Translations under genes and position numbers: made by a program | NCBI GenBank assembly: GCA_005882275.1 | Contig: VBAK01000129.1 | Span: 1 to 36,669 of the forward strand | Length of the DNA stretch: 36,669 bases | Origin: Candidatus Segetimicrobium genomatis | GTDB lineage: Bacteria > Sysuimicrobiota > Sysuimicrobiia > Sysuimicrobiales > Segetimicrobiaceae | Direction of reading: 5' to 3' | The notes under the pieces: model-generated | Seen by the model: the letters and a program-made list of their open reading frames with translations, nothing else | What the model was told of the DNA's origin: nothing | Databases searched by the model: none | Shown: piece after piece, positions 14,806-22,880 of the stretch | Numbering within the stretch: position 1 is the stretch's first letter | Layout of the letters: each line of letters begins with the position of its first letter

Positions 14806-17800
14806 ATGCGCTGGATGGTGGGGGCGAGTCTCCAGTTTCGACACCTGGTGGTGTTTTTCGCCGCGATGCTGGTGCTCTTCGGCGTGGCCGAGGTGCCCCA
14901 CATGCCGGTTGACGTCTTTCCCGAGTTCGCGCCGCCGATCGTCGAGGTGCAGACGGAAGGCCAGGGCATGTCCACGAGCGAAGTGGAAGAGCTGGTCACG
15001 AGCCAGCTCGAGGAGTCGTTCGCCGGAACCCCCGGGCTCGACGTCATGCGGTCCCAGTCGGTGCCCGGACTGGCGTCGGTCCGCCTGGTCTTCAAACTGG
15101 GGACCGACCCGCTGCTGGCGCGGCAGTGGGTGCAGGAGCGCCTGGCCCAGGTGATCCCGACGCTGCCGCTGTCGTCCGGGATCTCGTGGATGATGCCGCC
15201 CTTCTCGTCGACGAGCCGTGTCTTGAAGATCGGGATGTCCTCCAAGACGCGGTCCCTGATGGATCTCTCGATGATCGCCTACTGGACGATCCGGTTCCGC
15301 CTGATGCAGGTCCCCGGCGTGGCCAATGTGGCGCTCTGGGGCGAACGGGTCAAAGAGATGAATGTGTTGCTCGACCCGAAGCGGCTGCGCGCCTACGACG
15401 TGTCGGTGCAGGACGCCATGAACGCCGGTTCGGACGCCCTGGAAATCGGGCTCTTGAAATATACTCCCAACGGGAAGGTCCTGACGGGAGGGTTCTTCGA
15501 TACCCCCAATCAACGGCTCGAGCTCCGCCACGCCCTGCCCGTCATCGGCCCCGAGGACCTGGCGCGGGTGACCATCGGGGGCCATCGGAAGCCCGACGGG
15601 GCTCCGCTGCGCCTGGGGGACGTCGGCAATGTGCAGTGGGATACGTGGCCGCTTATCGGCGACGCCGTGGTGAACGGCCATCCCGGCCTCCTGCTCGTCG
15701 TGGAAAAGTTCCCCTGGAGCAACACCCTGGACGTGACCCGGGGGGTGGAAGCCGCGCTCAACAATCTGAAGCCCGGCCTGCCCGGCATCGAATTCGACAC
15801 CCACATCTTCCGGCCGGCGACGTTCATCGAGATGGCGGTCCACAACCTCACCACCTCGCTGCTGCTCGGGGCGCTGCTCGTGGCCCTGGTGATCCTGGCC
15901 TTCCTCTACGAGTGGCGGATGGCGCTGGTGAGCTGCACGATCATCCCGGTGTCTCTGGTGATCGCCGTGCTCGTGCTGCGGCTGCGCGGGGCGACCCTCA
16001 ACGTGATGGTGCTGGCGGGCCTGGTGATCGCCATCGGCGCCGTCGTCGACGACGCGATCGTGGGCATCGAGAACATCCTCCGGCGGCTGCGGCAGTCGCA
16101 CGCGGAGAGGAGCGGGAAATCGCTCGCGGCCATCGTGCTCGACGCCACCGTCGAGGTGCGGGGCGCCGTCGTCTACGCGTCGCTGATCGAGATCGCGGCG
16201 CTGCTGCCGGTGTTCTTCATGTACGGGCTGACGGGCTCGTTCTTCCGGCCGCTGGCGGTCTCCTACGCGCTGGCGGTGCTGGCGTCCACGGTGGTCGCGC
16301 TCACCCTCACGCCGGCCCTGAGCCTGATGGTGCTGTCCCGCGCGCCGCTGGAGCAGCGCGAGTCCCCGCTCATCCCCTGGCTGCACCGCGGCTACGACAG
16401 GATGCTGGCGTGGACCATCCGCAGCCCGCGGACGGTGTTCGCCGCCACCGGGGTCATCGTGCTGGCCGGCCTCGCGGCGCTGCCGTTCCTCGGGCAGTCG
16501 CTGTTCCCGGATTTCAAGGAACTGGACTTCCTGGTCCACTGGGTGACCAGGCCCGGCACGTCCCTTCCGGAGATGGTGCGGAGCACGACCGGTGTCGGCC
16601 GCGAATTGCTGGCCGTTCCCGGCGTTCACAGCGTCGGCGCCCATATCGGGCGCGCCGTCCTGGCGGATGAAATCGTCGGCGTCAACACCGCCGAGAACTG
16701 GGTCAGCGTCGATCCCGGGATCCACTACGGCAAGGCGCAGGACGCCATCCACGACGTGGTCGACCGCTACCCGGGGATCGTGCATGATGTGGAGACCTAC
16801 CTCCACGAGCGCATCGATGAAGTGCTGACGGGATCGACCCATCCCATCCTCGTGAACATCTTCGGCCCCGACATCCAGGTCCTCCGCAGCAAGGCGGAGG
16901 AGGTCCGGGAGGCTCTGACGCCGATCCCCGGCCTCGTCGATGTGCACAAGGAGTTCCAGATCGACGTCCCCCATGTGCAGATCAAGGAGAACCTCGGCGC
17001 GGAGCAGCGGTATGGGCTCAAACCGGGCGATGTCCGCCGGATGGCCGCGACGTTCCTGGCCGGGATCGAGGTCAGCGACGTGCACCGGGACAACAAGGTC
17101 TACGATCTCTGGATGTGGAGCACTCCCGAATCGCGCCGGAATCCGCAAGATGTCCGCAACCTTCCGATGGACACGCCCCGCGGCGGCCGCGTGCCGCTGG
17201 CGGAGGTGGCCGACGTCAGCATCCAGCCGATGCCGAACATCATCAACCGCGAAAACCGCTCACGGCGCATCACCGTTGAGGCCGACGTGAGCGGGCGGGA
17301 CCTCGGCGCCGTCGCGCGCGACGTCCAGCGCGCCCTCGGGCGCATCCAGTTCCCGCTCGAGTACCACGCGGAGCTGGCGGGAGAGTACGCGGAGCGGGAG
17401 GCGGCGCAGCAGGGTCTCCTCCTCCTGTCTGGGGTCGCGGTGATCGTGATCTTCGCCCTCCTGTTGACGTCCTTCGGCCACTGGCGGCTGGCGATGCTCA
17501 CCTTCTGGACGCTGCCGTCCGCTCTGGTGGGCGGCGTGCTCGCGGCGTTCGCCACCGGCCGCATCCTTTCGCTGGGGTCGCTCGTGGGATTCCTCACAGT
17601 GCTGGGCATCGTGGCGCGCAACGGCATCATGCTGATGAGCCACTATCACCACCTCGAGCAGTACGAAGGGGAAGCCTTCGGTCCGGCGCTGGTCATTCGC
17701 GGGGCGCGGGAACGCCTCCGGCCGATCCTGATGACCATGGCGGCGACGGCGCTCGCGCTCGTCCCCCTGGTGGTCGCCGGCAATGTCCCCGGACACGAGA

Positions 17801-17943
17801 TCGAGTACCCGATGGCCATCGTCATCCTGGGCGGCCTGGTCACGTCCACGCTGCTCAACCTGTTCGTTGTCCCCGCCACGTACCTGCGGCTTGGGCGAGG
17901 GGGGGCGGTGATTTCAGGCCCGGCGGCCGGCGCAGTGCATTAA
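14806..17943 (+). CDS. RND efflux permease, CusA/CzcA-like (second of pair)
   Basis: 1045 aa, clearly a paralogue of the permease at 11052: shared blocks include GGFFDTP, PWSNTLDVTR, the TM4 segment and the domain order. MPVDVFPEFAPPIVEVQTEGQG marks the heavy-metal-type N-terminus. TM4 is AVVDDAIVGIENILRRL with Asp415, Asp416 and Glu422 at exactly the same positions as in its partner. GAGGT precedes the ATG by 7 nt. Two adjacent full-length permeases raise the possibility of a heterotrimer, as for MdtB/MdtC, or of two pumps sharing the small adaptor. There is no TolC-type outer-membrane factor in the locus. Confidence 0.92.
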   Translation: MRWMVGASLQFRHLVVFFAAMLVLFGVAEVPHMPVDVFPEFAPPIVEVQTEGQGMSTSEVEELVTSQLEESFAGTPGLDVMRSQSVPGLASVRLVFKLGTDPLLARQWVQERLAQVIPTLPLSSGISWMMPPFSSTSRVLKIGMSSKTRSLMDLSMIAYWTIRFRLMQVPGVANVALWGERVKEMNVLLDPKRLRAYDVSVQDAMNAGSDALEIGLLKYTPNGKVLTGGFFDTPNQRLELRHALPVIGPEDLARVTIGGHRKPDGAPLRLGDVGNVQWDTWPLIGDAVVNGHPGLLLVVEKFPWSNTLDVTRGVEAALNNLKPGLPGIEFDTHIFRPATFIEMAVHNLTTSLLLGALLVALVILAFLYEWRMALVSCTIIPVSLVIAVLVLRLRGATLNVMVLAGLVIAIGAVVDDAIVGIENILRRLRQSHAERSGKSLAAIVLDATVEVRGAVVYASLIEIAALLPVFFMYGLTGSFFRPLAVSYALAVLASTVVALTLTPALSLMVLSRAPLEQRESPLIPWLHRGYDRMLAWTIRSPRTVFAATGVIVLAGLAALPFLGQSLFPDFKELDFLVHWVTRPGTSLPEMVRSTTGVGRELLAVPGVHSVGAHIGRAVLADEIVGVNTAENWVSVDPGIHYGKAQDAIHDVVDRYPGIVHDVETYLHERIDEVLTGSTHPILVNIFGPDIQVLRSKAEEVREALTPIPGLVDVHKEFQIDVPHVQIKENLGAEQRYGLKPGDVRRMAATFLAGIEVSDVHRDNKVYDLWMWSTPESRRNPQDVRNLPMDTPRGGRVPLAEVADVSIQPMPNIINRENRSRRITVEADVSGRDLGAVARDVQRALGRIQFPLEYHAELAGEYAEREAAQQGLLLLSGVAVIVIFALLLTSFGHWRLAMLTFWTLPSALVGGVLAAFATGRILSLGSLVGFLTVLGIVARNGIMLMSHYHHLEQYEGEAFGPALVIRGARERLRPILMTMAATALALVPLVVAGNVPGHEIEYPMAIVILGGLVTSTLLNLFVVPATYLRLGRGGAVISGPAAGAVH

Positions 17944-17984
17944 GTCGCGCAGCGGCCCGGACGCGGGCGTAAGGGGGAGGGGGT

Positions 17985-19259
17985 ATGCAACGGTATAAGT
18001 CGCCGGGTGGGCGGTGGGTCCCTCGCGGCGCCGTGGCCGTGTTGGCTCTCGCGCTGAGCGCCCTGGCGCGCGCTCCGGAGCCGGCTCTGGCGGCCGGTGA
18101 GGCGTTTGCCCGCGAGGTGGCGAAATGCGAGCAGGGGATCGGGTCCGTGCCCCTGCAGGTCTCAGGCGCCTTGACGTATACGTCTACCAACGCCGCGGTG
18201 GCGGCTCCGGCGGACAGCAACTACACCGGTCCCACCCCGGCCATGCCGCGGACCACGGAGCCCGGGCTGGAACTCTGCTTCACGCTGACACCGGGCCCAG
18301 GCGCCGCCCTCTTCGCCGACGTGTCGGCCAAGGCGCCATCCGATGTTCCATCGGCCATCGGTATCGACCGGCTGTACCTGGACCTGCCCAACACGCTCGG
18401 CGTGCAGGATCTCCGCTTCCGGATCGGACGGGACCGGGTCACCCTTGGGCCCTCGGGGCTGCTGCTGAACGAGGTCGACATCGAAGGCCAGCGTGACGGA
18501 TTCCAGACGTGGCTGCCCTCCATCGGCCCGGTGCGCCTCTCCGGGTTCTTCCAGTATGCGCTCGACGATGACTCCACAACCCGCCGGGTGTGGGGCGGAC
18601 GCGCGGAATCCCAGGTCTCCCCCGGGCTGACGCTCGGAGTCAATTACCGGGCCGACATCGCGGCGGCCGCCGATGTCGGTTCCTGCCCGGGCATCGACTG
18701 CGCCACCGGCAGCGGATACAGCCTGGACCTCGATGGGACCATTGGACCCGGCCTGGCGCTCACCTTGAGCTACGGCAGCTACACGCAAACCGGCGATGTG
18801 GTCAGGGAGTATTACAATGCCGAGGCCGCGTTCGACTTCAAGGCCCTGGCCGGGGCGCCGCTCCATCCGGTCCTGACCGTCTGGTACAAGAACCTCACGC
18901 CCTACACGATTCCCGGGTCGGACGGGACGGTCCCGCAGGGCGGGTTTCTGACGCCGGATGACTTCAAGCTCTTCAACGTCAACGATAACCTCGAGGCCTT
19001 TGGGGGGAGCCTCGAGCTCCACCTGGCCGATAACGTGGCGTTGTTTGCGCTGGGCGAGTGGGGGGCCTACAAGAGCGGCCCGCCTTACAGCGTGACCTCG
19101 GCCGGCCTGGACTTCATGTACCCGGACAGCAACATCGAAGTGAAGCTGACGTACAACGCCTACACGGTGGCCGGGGGCAGCGTGGTCACAAGCCCCGTGT
19201 CCGGGCTCGCGTTGAGCAACGCCACCGTGTATCAGATCGAACTGACGAAGAGCTGGTGA
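17985..19259 (+). CDS. Outer-membrane beta-barrel porin-like protein
   Basis: 424 aa. A signal peptide (about 1-37, ending ALAA) is followed by alternating polar/hydrophobic strands typical of a barrel (for example VRLSGFFQYAL, LTLGVNYRADI, LALTLSYGSYTQTG, IEVKLTYNAYTV), and it ends in IELTKSW. The terminal aromatic residue is the beta-signal of outer-membrane proteins, so this gene is direct evidence for an outer membrane. The family is not identified. A GGGGGAGGGGG ribosome site lies next to the ATG. It starts 41 bp after the second permease and may be co-transcribed, but it is not a TolC-like channel because it lacks long helical repeats. Confidence 0.75.
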   Translation: MQRYKSPGGRWVPRGAVAVLALALSALARAPEPALAAGEAFAREVAKCEQGIGSVPLQVSGALTYTSTNAAVAAPADSNYTGPTPAMPRTTEPGLELCFTLTPGPGAALFADVSAKAPSDVPSAIGIDRLYLDLPNTLGVQDLRFRIGRDRVTLGPSGLLLNEVDIEGQRDGFQTWLPSIGPVRLSGFFQYALDDDSTTRRVWGGRAESQVSPGLTLGVNYRADIAAAADVGSCPGIDCATGSGYSLDLDGTIGPGLALTLSYGSYTQTGDVVREYYNAEAAFDFKALAGAPLHPVLTVWYKNLTPYTIPGSDGTVPQGGFLTPDDFKLFNVNDNLEAFGGSLELHLADNVALFALGEWGAYKSGPPYSVTSAGLDFMYPDSNIEVKLTYNAYTVAGGSVVTSPVSGLALSNATVYQIELTKSW

Positions 19260-19300
19260 TGGGAGACGCGCGGTCGGTAGCTCACGGAGGAGGGGTGACG

Positions 19301-19642
19301 ATGGATCCACGCTGGAAGCGGACGGTCACGGTCATGCTCGTCGGTCTGCTCCTGGCCGTCCCTGTGGGGCTGATCCCTCACCCCGTCGCCGCCGATAGCC
19401 CCGACGTGCAGGCGGCGCGGGCGGCCTTGGACGCGGCCAGGAAGGCCCAGGAGCAGGCGGAGTCCGACTACAAGGCCCTCGCCGCGCATCTGGACGCGGT
19501 GAAGCGGATGCAGCTGGACGACATGGAAAAGGTCCTGGTGAAGGGCGCGGACCAGACGGGCGCCGTCGTCAAGACGCTGTTGGAGACGAACAGGCAGCTG
19601 ATCGGTGCGCTCGATGCCGTCCTGAAGATGCAGTCGAAGTAA
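19301..19642 (+). CDS. Small periplasmic helical (coiled-coil) protein
   Basis: 113 aa. A signal peptide spans about 1-31 (cleavage near PVAA). The rest is one or two long helices rich in Ala, Lys, Glu and Asp (ARAALDAARKAQEQAESDYKAL and following), likely a coiled coil or helical hairpin. Family not recognised. The ATG at 19301 is chosen because GGAGGAGG lies 8 nt upstream; a GTG two codons before is too close to it. It follows the porin by 41 bp, so the two may cooperate in the envelope. One speculative idea is that it supplies helical periplasmic parts missing from the short RND adaptor. Confidence 0.65.
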   Translation: MDPRWKRTVTVMLVGLLLAVPVGLIPHPVAADSPDVQAARAALDAARKAQEQAESDYKALAAHLDAVKRMQLDDMEKVLVKGADQTGAVVKTLLETNRQLIGALDAVLKMQSK

Positions 19643-19644
19643 CG

Positions 19645-20010
19645 TCAGGGCCCCACCCGGTAGACGAGGATCACCGTGCCGAACGGCGCGGTGGTCGTCC
19701 GCCGCGCCACTTCTTTGCCGGCGCGGAGGACGAAGACGGTCAGTTCGCCGTCCTCCCGCTCTTTCGTCACGCTCACGACGGCCGCCACCGCGGTGCGCAC
19801 CGTGAACTCGGCGGGGACCTGGCCTTCGATCGACTTGTTGATGTTGCCCGTCCCCAGGGAGCCTTGGAACGTGACCCCGGGGGAGCCGGAGATCTCGATC
19901 ACGAGGTCGATGCCGGACGGCGGCATCTCCTGGTGCTCCGGGACGAGCGCGACCGTGCAGCCGGTGAGGAGGAGGCCGGACAGGAGGACCGCCGCCGCGG
20001 ATCGCCACAT
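19645..20010 (-). CDS. Lipoprotein with MmpS-like beta-sandwich
   Basis: 121 aa. A lipoprotein signal with lipobox LLTGC places the acylated Cys at residue 18. The mature part is beta-rich and reads IDLVIEISGSPGVTFQGSLGTGNINKSIEGQVPAEFTV...VSVTKEREDGELTVFVLRAGKEVARRTTTAPFGTVILVYRVG. That pattern resembles small MmpS-type accessory proteins of transporters, although the similarity is only by eye. It follows the six-helix membrane protein gene by 23 bp on the same strand and is convergent with the helical periplasmic gene, with only 2 bp between the stops. Confidence 0.7.
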   Translation of the reverse strand: MWRSAAAVLLSGLLLTGCTVALVPEHQEMPPSGIDLVIEISGSPGVTFQGSLGTGNINKSIEGQVPAEFTVRTAVAAVVSVTKEREDGELTVFVLRAGKEVARRTTTAPFGTVILVYRVGP

Positions 20011-20033
20011 GGCGATGCGGACCTACGCGGCCG

Positions 20034-20600
20034 CTAGTGCCACCGAATGGAGAAGACCGTGGTCCAGGTGGAGACCACGAGCCACAACCCCAGTCCGAAA
20101 CTCCCGGAGGCGATCTTGAGGAACCCGGGCGTTCTGCGCACGGGGGTGCGCTCCAACAGCATCCATCCCATCAGGCCCGCGGCGAGCGCGAGGACGAGGC
20201 CCAGCAGCGGGACCACCGGCGGGTGAAACCTCACGCCCACGCCGAGCAGCGACTGGGTGAACAGCGCTCCCGAGAGGAAGAACGCGGTGCCTGACCCGAA
20301 CGATCCTGCCGGCGCCCCCTGGCGCCTGGTCTCCGCCCACCACGCCCAGGCCAGGCAGACCGCCAGCGTGGGGGCAAACAGCGGAGGCCACCCGAAGATG
20401 CTGTGCCACCGCTCCCACCGCGACATGAGCTCGTTCGCCAGGATGATCCCGACGGCCAGCAGGCTCGCGCCCCATGCCCACTGGGGTTCCCCGGCCCGGA
20501 TGTGCCGCGAGGCGACCCTCCCACCGTCGAACAGGATGGCCGCATAGAACAGCGCGGCAACAATCGAGGCCGTGCTGACGAGGGTCTGCGAGATGTCCAC
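20034..20600 (-). CDS. Six-helix integral membrane protein of unknown function
   Basis: 188 aa from a GTG at 20600. Six hydrophobic segments can be seen (starting LVSTASIVAALFYAAILF; then WAWGASLLAVGIILANEL, FAPTLAVCLAWAW, TAFFLSGALFTQSLLGV, VVPLLGLVLALAAGLMGWML and SFGLGLWLVVSTWTTVF). I do not recognise the family. The open frame runs much further upstream but through GC-rich repeats and across osmC, and has no other convincing start; the GTG with AGAAAG just upstream is the best available, so the start is uncertain. Probably an operon with the downstream lipoprotein. Confidence 0.6.
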   Translation of the reverse strand: MDISQTLVSTASIVAALFYAAILFDGGRVASRHIRAGEPQWAWGASLLAVGIILANELMSRWERWHSIFGWPPLFAPTLAVCLAWAWWAETRRQGAPAGSFGSGTAFFLSGALFTQSLLGVGVRFHPPVVPLLGLVLALAAGLMGWMLLERTPVRRTPGFLKIASGSFGLGLWLVVSTWTTVFSIRWH

Positions 20601-20672
20601 GCTTTCTATTTTGCCCGATTCCGCGCCCGTCGAGACCTGGCCGGCTCCTCCCGCGCTGGGGGAGGAGTGCGG

Positions 20673-20711
20673 CGGCCGTGCCCGGGGCGGCCGTGCCCGG
20701 GGCGGCCGTAC
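20673..20711. repeat. 15-bp GC-rich tandem repeat
   Basis: CGGCCGTGCCCGGGG occurs at 20673-20687 and 20688-20702, with a partial third copy ending at the palindrome GGCCGTACGGCC. It lies between the osmC stop and the membrane-protein start. When transcribed downstream of osmC it could fold strongly, but it lacks a U-tract. Confidence 0.7.
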
Positions 20712-20725
20712 GGCCCGAGGGTCTG

Positions 20726-21169
20726 TTACCCGGCCAGGGTCGCGGCGATGCTGAGTCTGACGTTCCCCTTGAGCGCCTGGGAGACCGGGCACCCGTCTTT
20801 GGCGCTTTCGGCGGCCTTGCGGAAGCCCTCGGCGTCCAGCCCCGGCACCCAGCCGCGCACGGTGAGCGCGCTCGAGACGATCCGGAAGCCGGCCTCGACC
20901 TTGTCGAAGGTCACCGCCGCGCTGACCTCGAGTTTCTTCGGCGGCTTCCCGGCGTTGGCGAGCCCAAAGGACAGCGCCATCGCAAAGCAGCCGGCGTGGG
21001 CGGCCGCGATCAGTTCTTCGGGGCTCGTCTTCCCCACGGTCGCCTCGTTGCGCGCGGCCCACGAGATCGGCAGCGCGGTGAATGCCCGGCTGGTGGCGGC
21101 GCTGACCGCGCCCTTGCCCTTCAACAGATCGCCTTCCCAGGTGACATCGGCCCGGCTTGTGGCTGGCAT
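20726..21169 (-). CDS. osmC: OsmC family peroxide-detoxifying protein
   Basis: 147 aa. It carries the OsmC signature TSPEELIAAAHAGCFAMALS with Cys61 and a second catalytic Cys127 in GCPVSQAL. These two thiols reduce organic hydroperoxides in the cytoplasm. The pattern fits OsmC more than Ohr. An AAGGAGGT ribosome site is 6 nt before the ATG. It is divergent from a peroxiredoxin across 142 bp, which suggests a shared oxidative-stress region, though I could not identify a clear OxyR, OhrR or PerR site there. Confidence 0.9.
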   Translation of the reverse strand: MPATSRADVTWEGDLLKGKGAVSAATSRAFTALPISWAARNEATVGKTSPEELIAAAHAGCFAMALSFGLANAGKPPKKLEVSAAVTFDKVEAGFRIVSSALTVRGWVPGLDAEGFRKAAESAKDGCPVSQALKGNVRLSIAATLAG

Positions 21170-21311
21170 CGCTGACCTCCTTGGGGGGTGTTGGGATGAA
21201 ACCGATCGTCTTCTAGCGTACCATAATTAGGAAGGACAAGGCTGCGCCGCCGCGGCCCGCTCGACGGCCGGCGGCGTAAGCCGGGAGTCCGTCGACGAAA
21301 GGAGGCCCGGG

Positions 21312-21785
21312 ATGTCAGTGGAGGTAGGTCAGCAGGCGCCGGATGCGACGTTGGTGAGCGGGGAGCGCAAGCCGGTGAAGATCAGCGAGCTCCGCGGCAA
21401 GACGACCGTGCTCGCCTTTTTCCCCGCGGCGTTTACGGGGACGTGCACGAAGGAGATGTGCCGGTTCCGGGACGACTACACGAGGCTCGATGCATTGAAG
21501 GCCCAGGTGATCGGGATCAGCGCCGACACCCCGTTCACCCTGGCCGAGTGGGGCAAGCAGCTCAATCTCAAGCAGCTGATGTGGAGCGACTTCAACCACG
21601 AGGCGATGAAGGCGTACGGGGTGCACGACGGCGCGTTCCTCGGCGGGCTGCTCAACGGCATCGCCAGGCGCTCGGTCTTCGTGATCGACCGGTCCGGCAA
21701 CGTCGTCTACAAGTGGATCGCGGACAAGCCGGGCGTGGAGCCGCCGTATGAGGAGGTGGAGGCCGCGGTCCGGCGGGCGGGGTGA
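21312..21785 (+). CDS. Peroxiredoxin (AhpC/TSA, AhpE/BCP-like)
   Basis: 157 aa thioredoxin-fold thiol peroxidase. The active-site motif PAAFTGTC (residues 38-45) gives peroxidatic Cys45, with Cys50 five residues later in KEMC as the possible resolving thiol, the spacing seen in some BCP/PrxQ proteins. VFVIDRSGNVVYKW near the C-terminus is typical of the family. It reduces H2O2 or alkyl hydroperoxides at the expense of thioredoxin or a similar donor. An AAAGGAGG ribosome site precedes the ATG. Divergent from osmC. Confidence 0.92.
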   Translation: MSVEVGQQAPDATLVSGERKPVKISELRGKTTVLAFFPAAFTGTCTKEMCRFRDDYTRLDALKAQVIGISADTPFTLAEWGKQLNLKQLMWSDFNHEAMKAYGVHDGAFLGGLLNGIARRSVFVIDRSGNVVYKWIADKPGVEPPYEEVEAAVRRAG

Positions 21786-21851
21786 TTTCAGGCGGCCCAG
21801 CCGCTCGCAGTGACTCCGCGGCGGGCCGTCGCCTCCCCCGCTGTGCTGCGC

Positions 21852-22691
21852 CTACGATCGCCCCCGCCGGAGGCGCTCCAGCGTCGTTCGCAGCACCAGC
21901 CGGTCCTCGCCGTTCGGCCCCCGTGCCAGGTCGAGCACGGACTCCCCAAGGAGGTCGCCGACCGCGGTCGCGAGCACGGACGGGGGCCATCCGAACAGCC
22001 CCGCCGCCTCCTCGGGGCGCGGAGCCCCGGTGATCCGCACATACTGTTCGAGCACCGCCGCGGCGGCGGCCCGGTGCGAGATCCCGGCGGCCCGCCCGGC
22101 CACGTCGGGGAGCCACCGCGCGAGCAGATCCCAGACATAGGCGTAGTTCCCCGGGTTGTCGCCCACTTCGCCGATCCGGGCGAGCAGGAAGAGATTCTGC
22201 AGTTCGGCGAGCGCCCGAAGGAGGCGCGCGCTGCTCCCCCTGCGGTCCGGCTCCACCGCCGCCCGGATCTGCCGGGTCGTCAGCGGCCCCCCGGCCGCGA
22301 CGACCTCGTAGACCCGCTTTGCGAGCGCGGAGAGGCGCCCCGCTTCGTACAACCGCAGGTAGTCGTCCGGCTCACCCACGTTACCGGTGAGCGCAAAGAA
22401 GTGCGGCAGAAACTCGAGCGAGATGAACGTCGGCTTCCGCGCAAGGATCCGGCCGTAAAACACCCGCTTCTCCGTCGGCAGCGCGTCCTTCCAGTCCCAG
22501 GCCCATGCCCAGCGCCGGTCGTCGCTCCTGGTGTCGAGCACCTCAAAGAGGCTCGGCAGCCTTCCTGGGCCTGGAGTGAACGCATAGCAGTACCCCACCG
22601 TCCTGATAAACCGAAATGCCTTCGATTTTGACCTTACGCGGTGCTGGCGTAGAATCTGCTCTCTCAATCGCCTGATTACTCGTTCGGACAT
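21852..22691 (-). CDS. Winged-helix protein, possibly AlkZ-related
   Basis: 279 aa from the ATG at 22691. It starts with a basic helix (MSERVIRRLREQIL), then a segment with AWAWDWKDALPTEKRVFYGRILARKPTFISLEFLPHFFALTGN, then LSALAKRVYEVVAAGGPLTTRQIRAAV, a winged-helix-like unit (about 155-185), and a C-terminal helical part with a second winged-helix-like segment. The order recalls proteins labelled AlkZ-related (the YcaQ/AlkZ DNA glycosylase fold), but I do not see the catalytic QxQ or QxD motif, so DNA repair is only a suggestion. The open frame extends far upstream across the M16 gene and is not coding there. The ribosome site is weak. Confidence 0.6.
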   Translation of the reverse strand: MSERVIRRLREQILRQHRVRSKSKAFRFIRTVGYCYAFTPGPGRLPSLFEVLDTRSDDRRWAWAWDWKDALPTEKRVFYGRILARKPTFISLEFLPHFFALTGNVGEPDDYLRLYEAGRLSALAKRVYEVVAAGGPLTTRQIRAAVEPDRRGSSARLLRALAELQNLFLLARIGEVGDNPGNYAYVWDLLARWLPDVAGRAAGISHRAAAAAVLEQYVRITGAPRPEEAAGLFGWPPSVLATAVGDLLGESVLDLARGPNGEDRLVLRTTLERLRRGRS

Positions 22692-22880
22692 GCTAAGGGA
22701 TGTCCTGATGGGGATCACTCGACCGGGAACAGATGCCCCTCCCCCCGCCGTTCTTGGTGGCAGGGGGGCATATCTATGGGGCCGAAAGGAAGGGCGATCC
22801 CCGGATGCCCCGCCGAGCCGTGCTTTGCTCTCCGGAAGACGGTGCGGACCGGCAGCGCCGCGGAGACTGGGAGGAGCCGC

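Noticed and set aside
11790..17148. Long minus-strand open frames (808 and 897 codons) across the RND genes
   Set aside because: They are low-complexity Arg/Gln/His-rich shadows of well-supported permease genes.
17985..19259. TolC-like outer-membrane factor for the RND pumps
   Set aside because: The protein is a beta-strand barrel without the long helical repeats of TolC-type channels.
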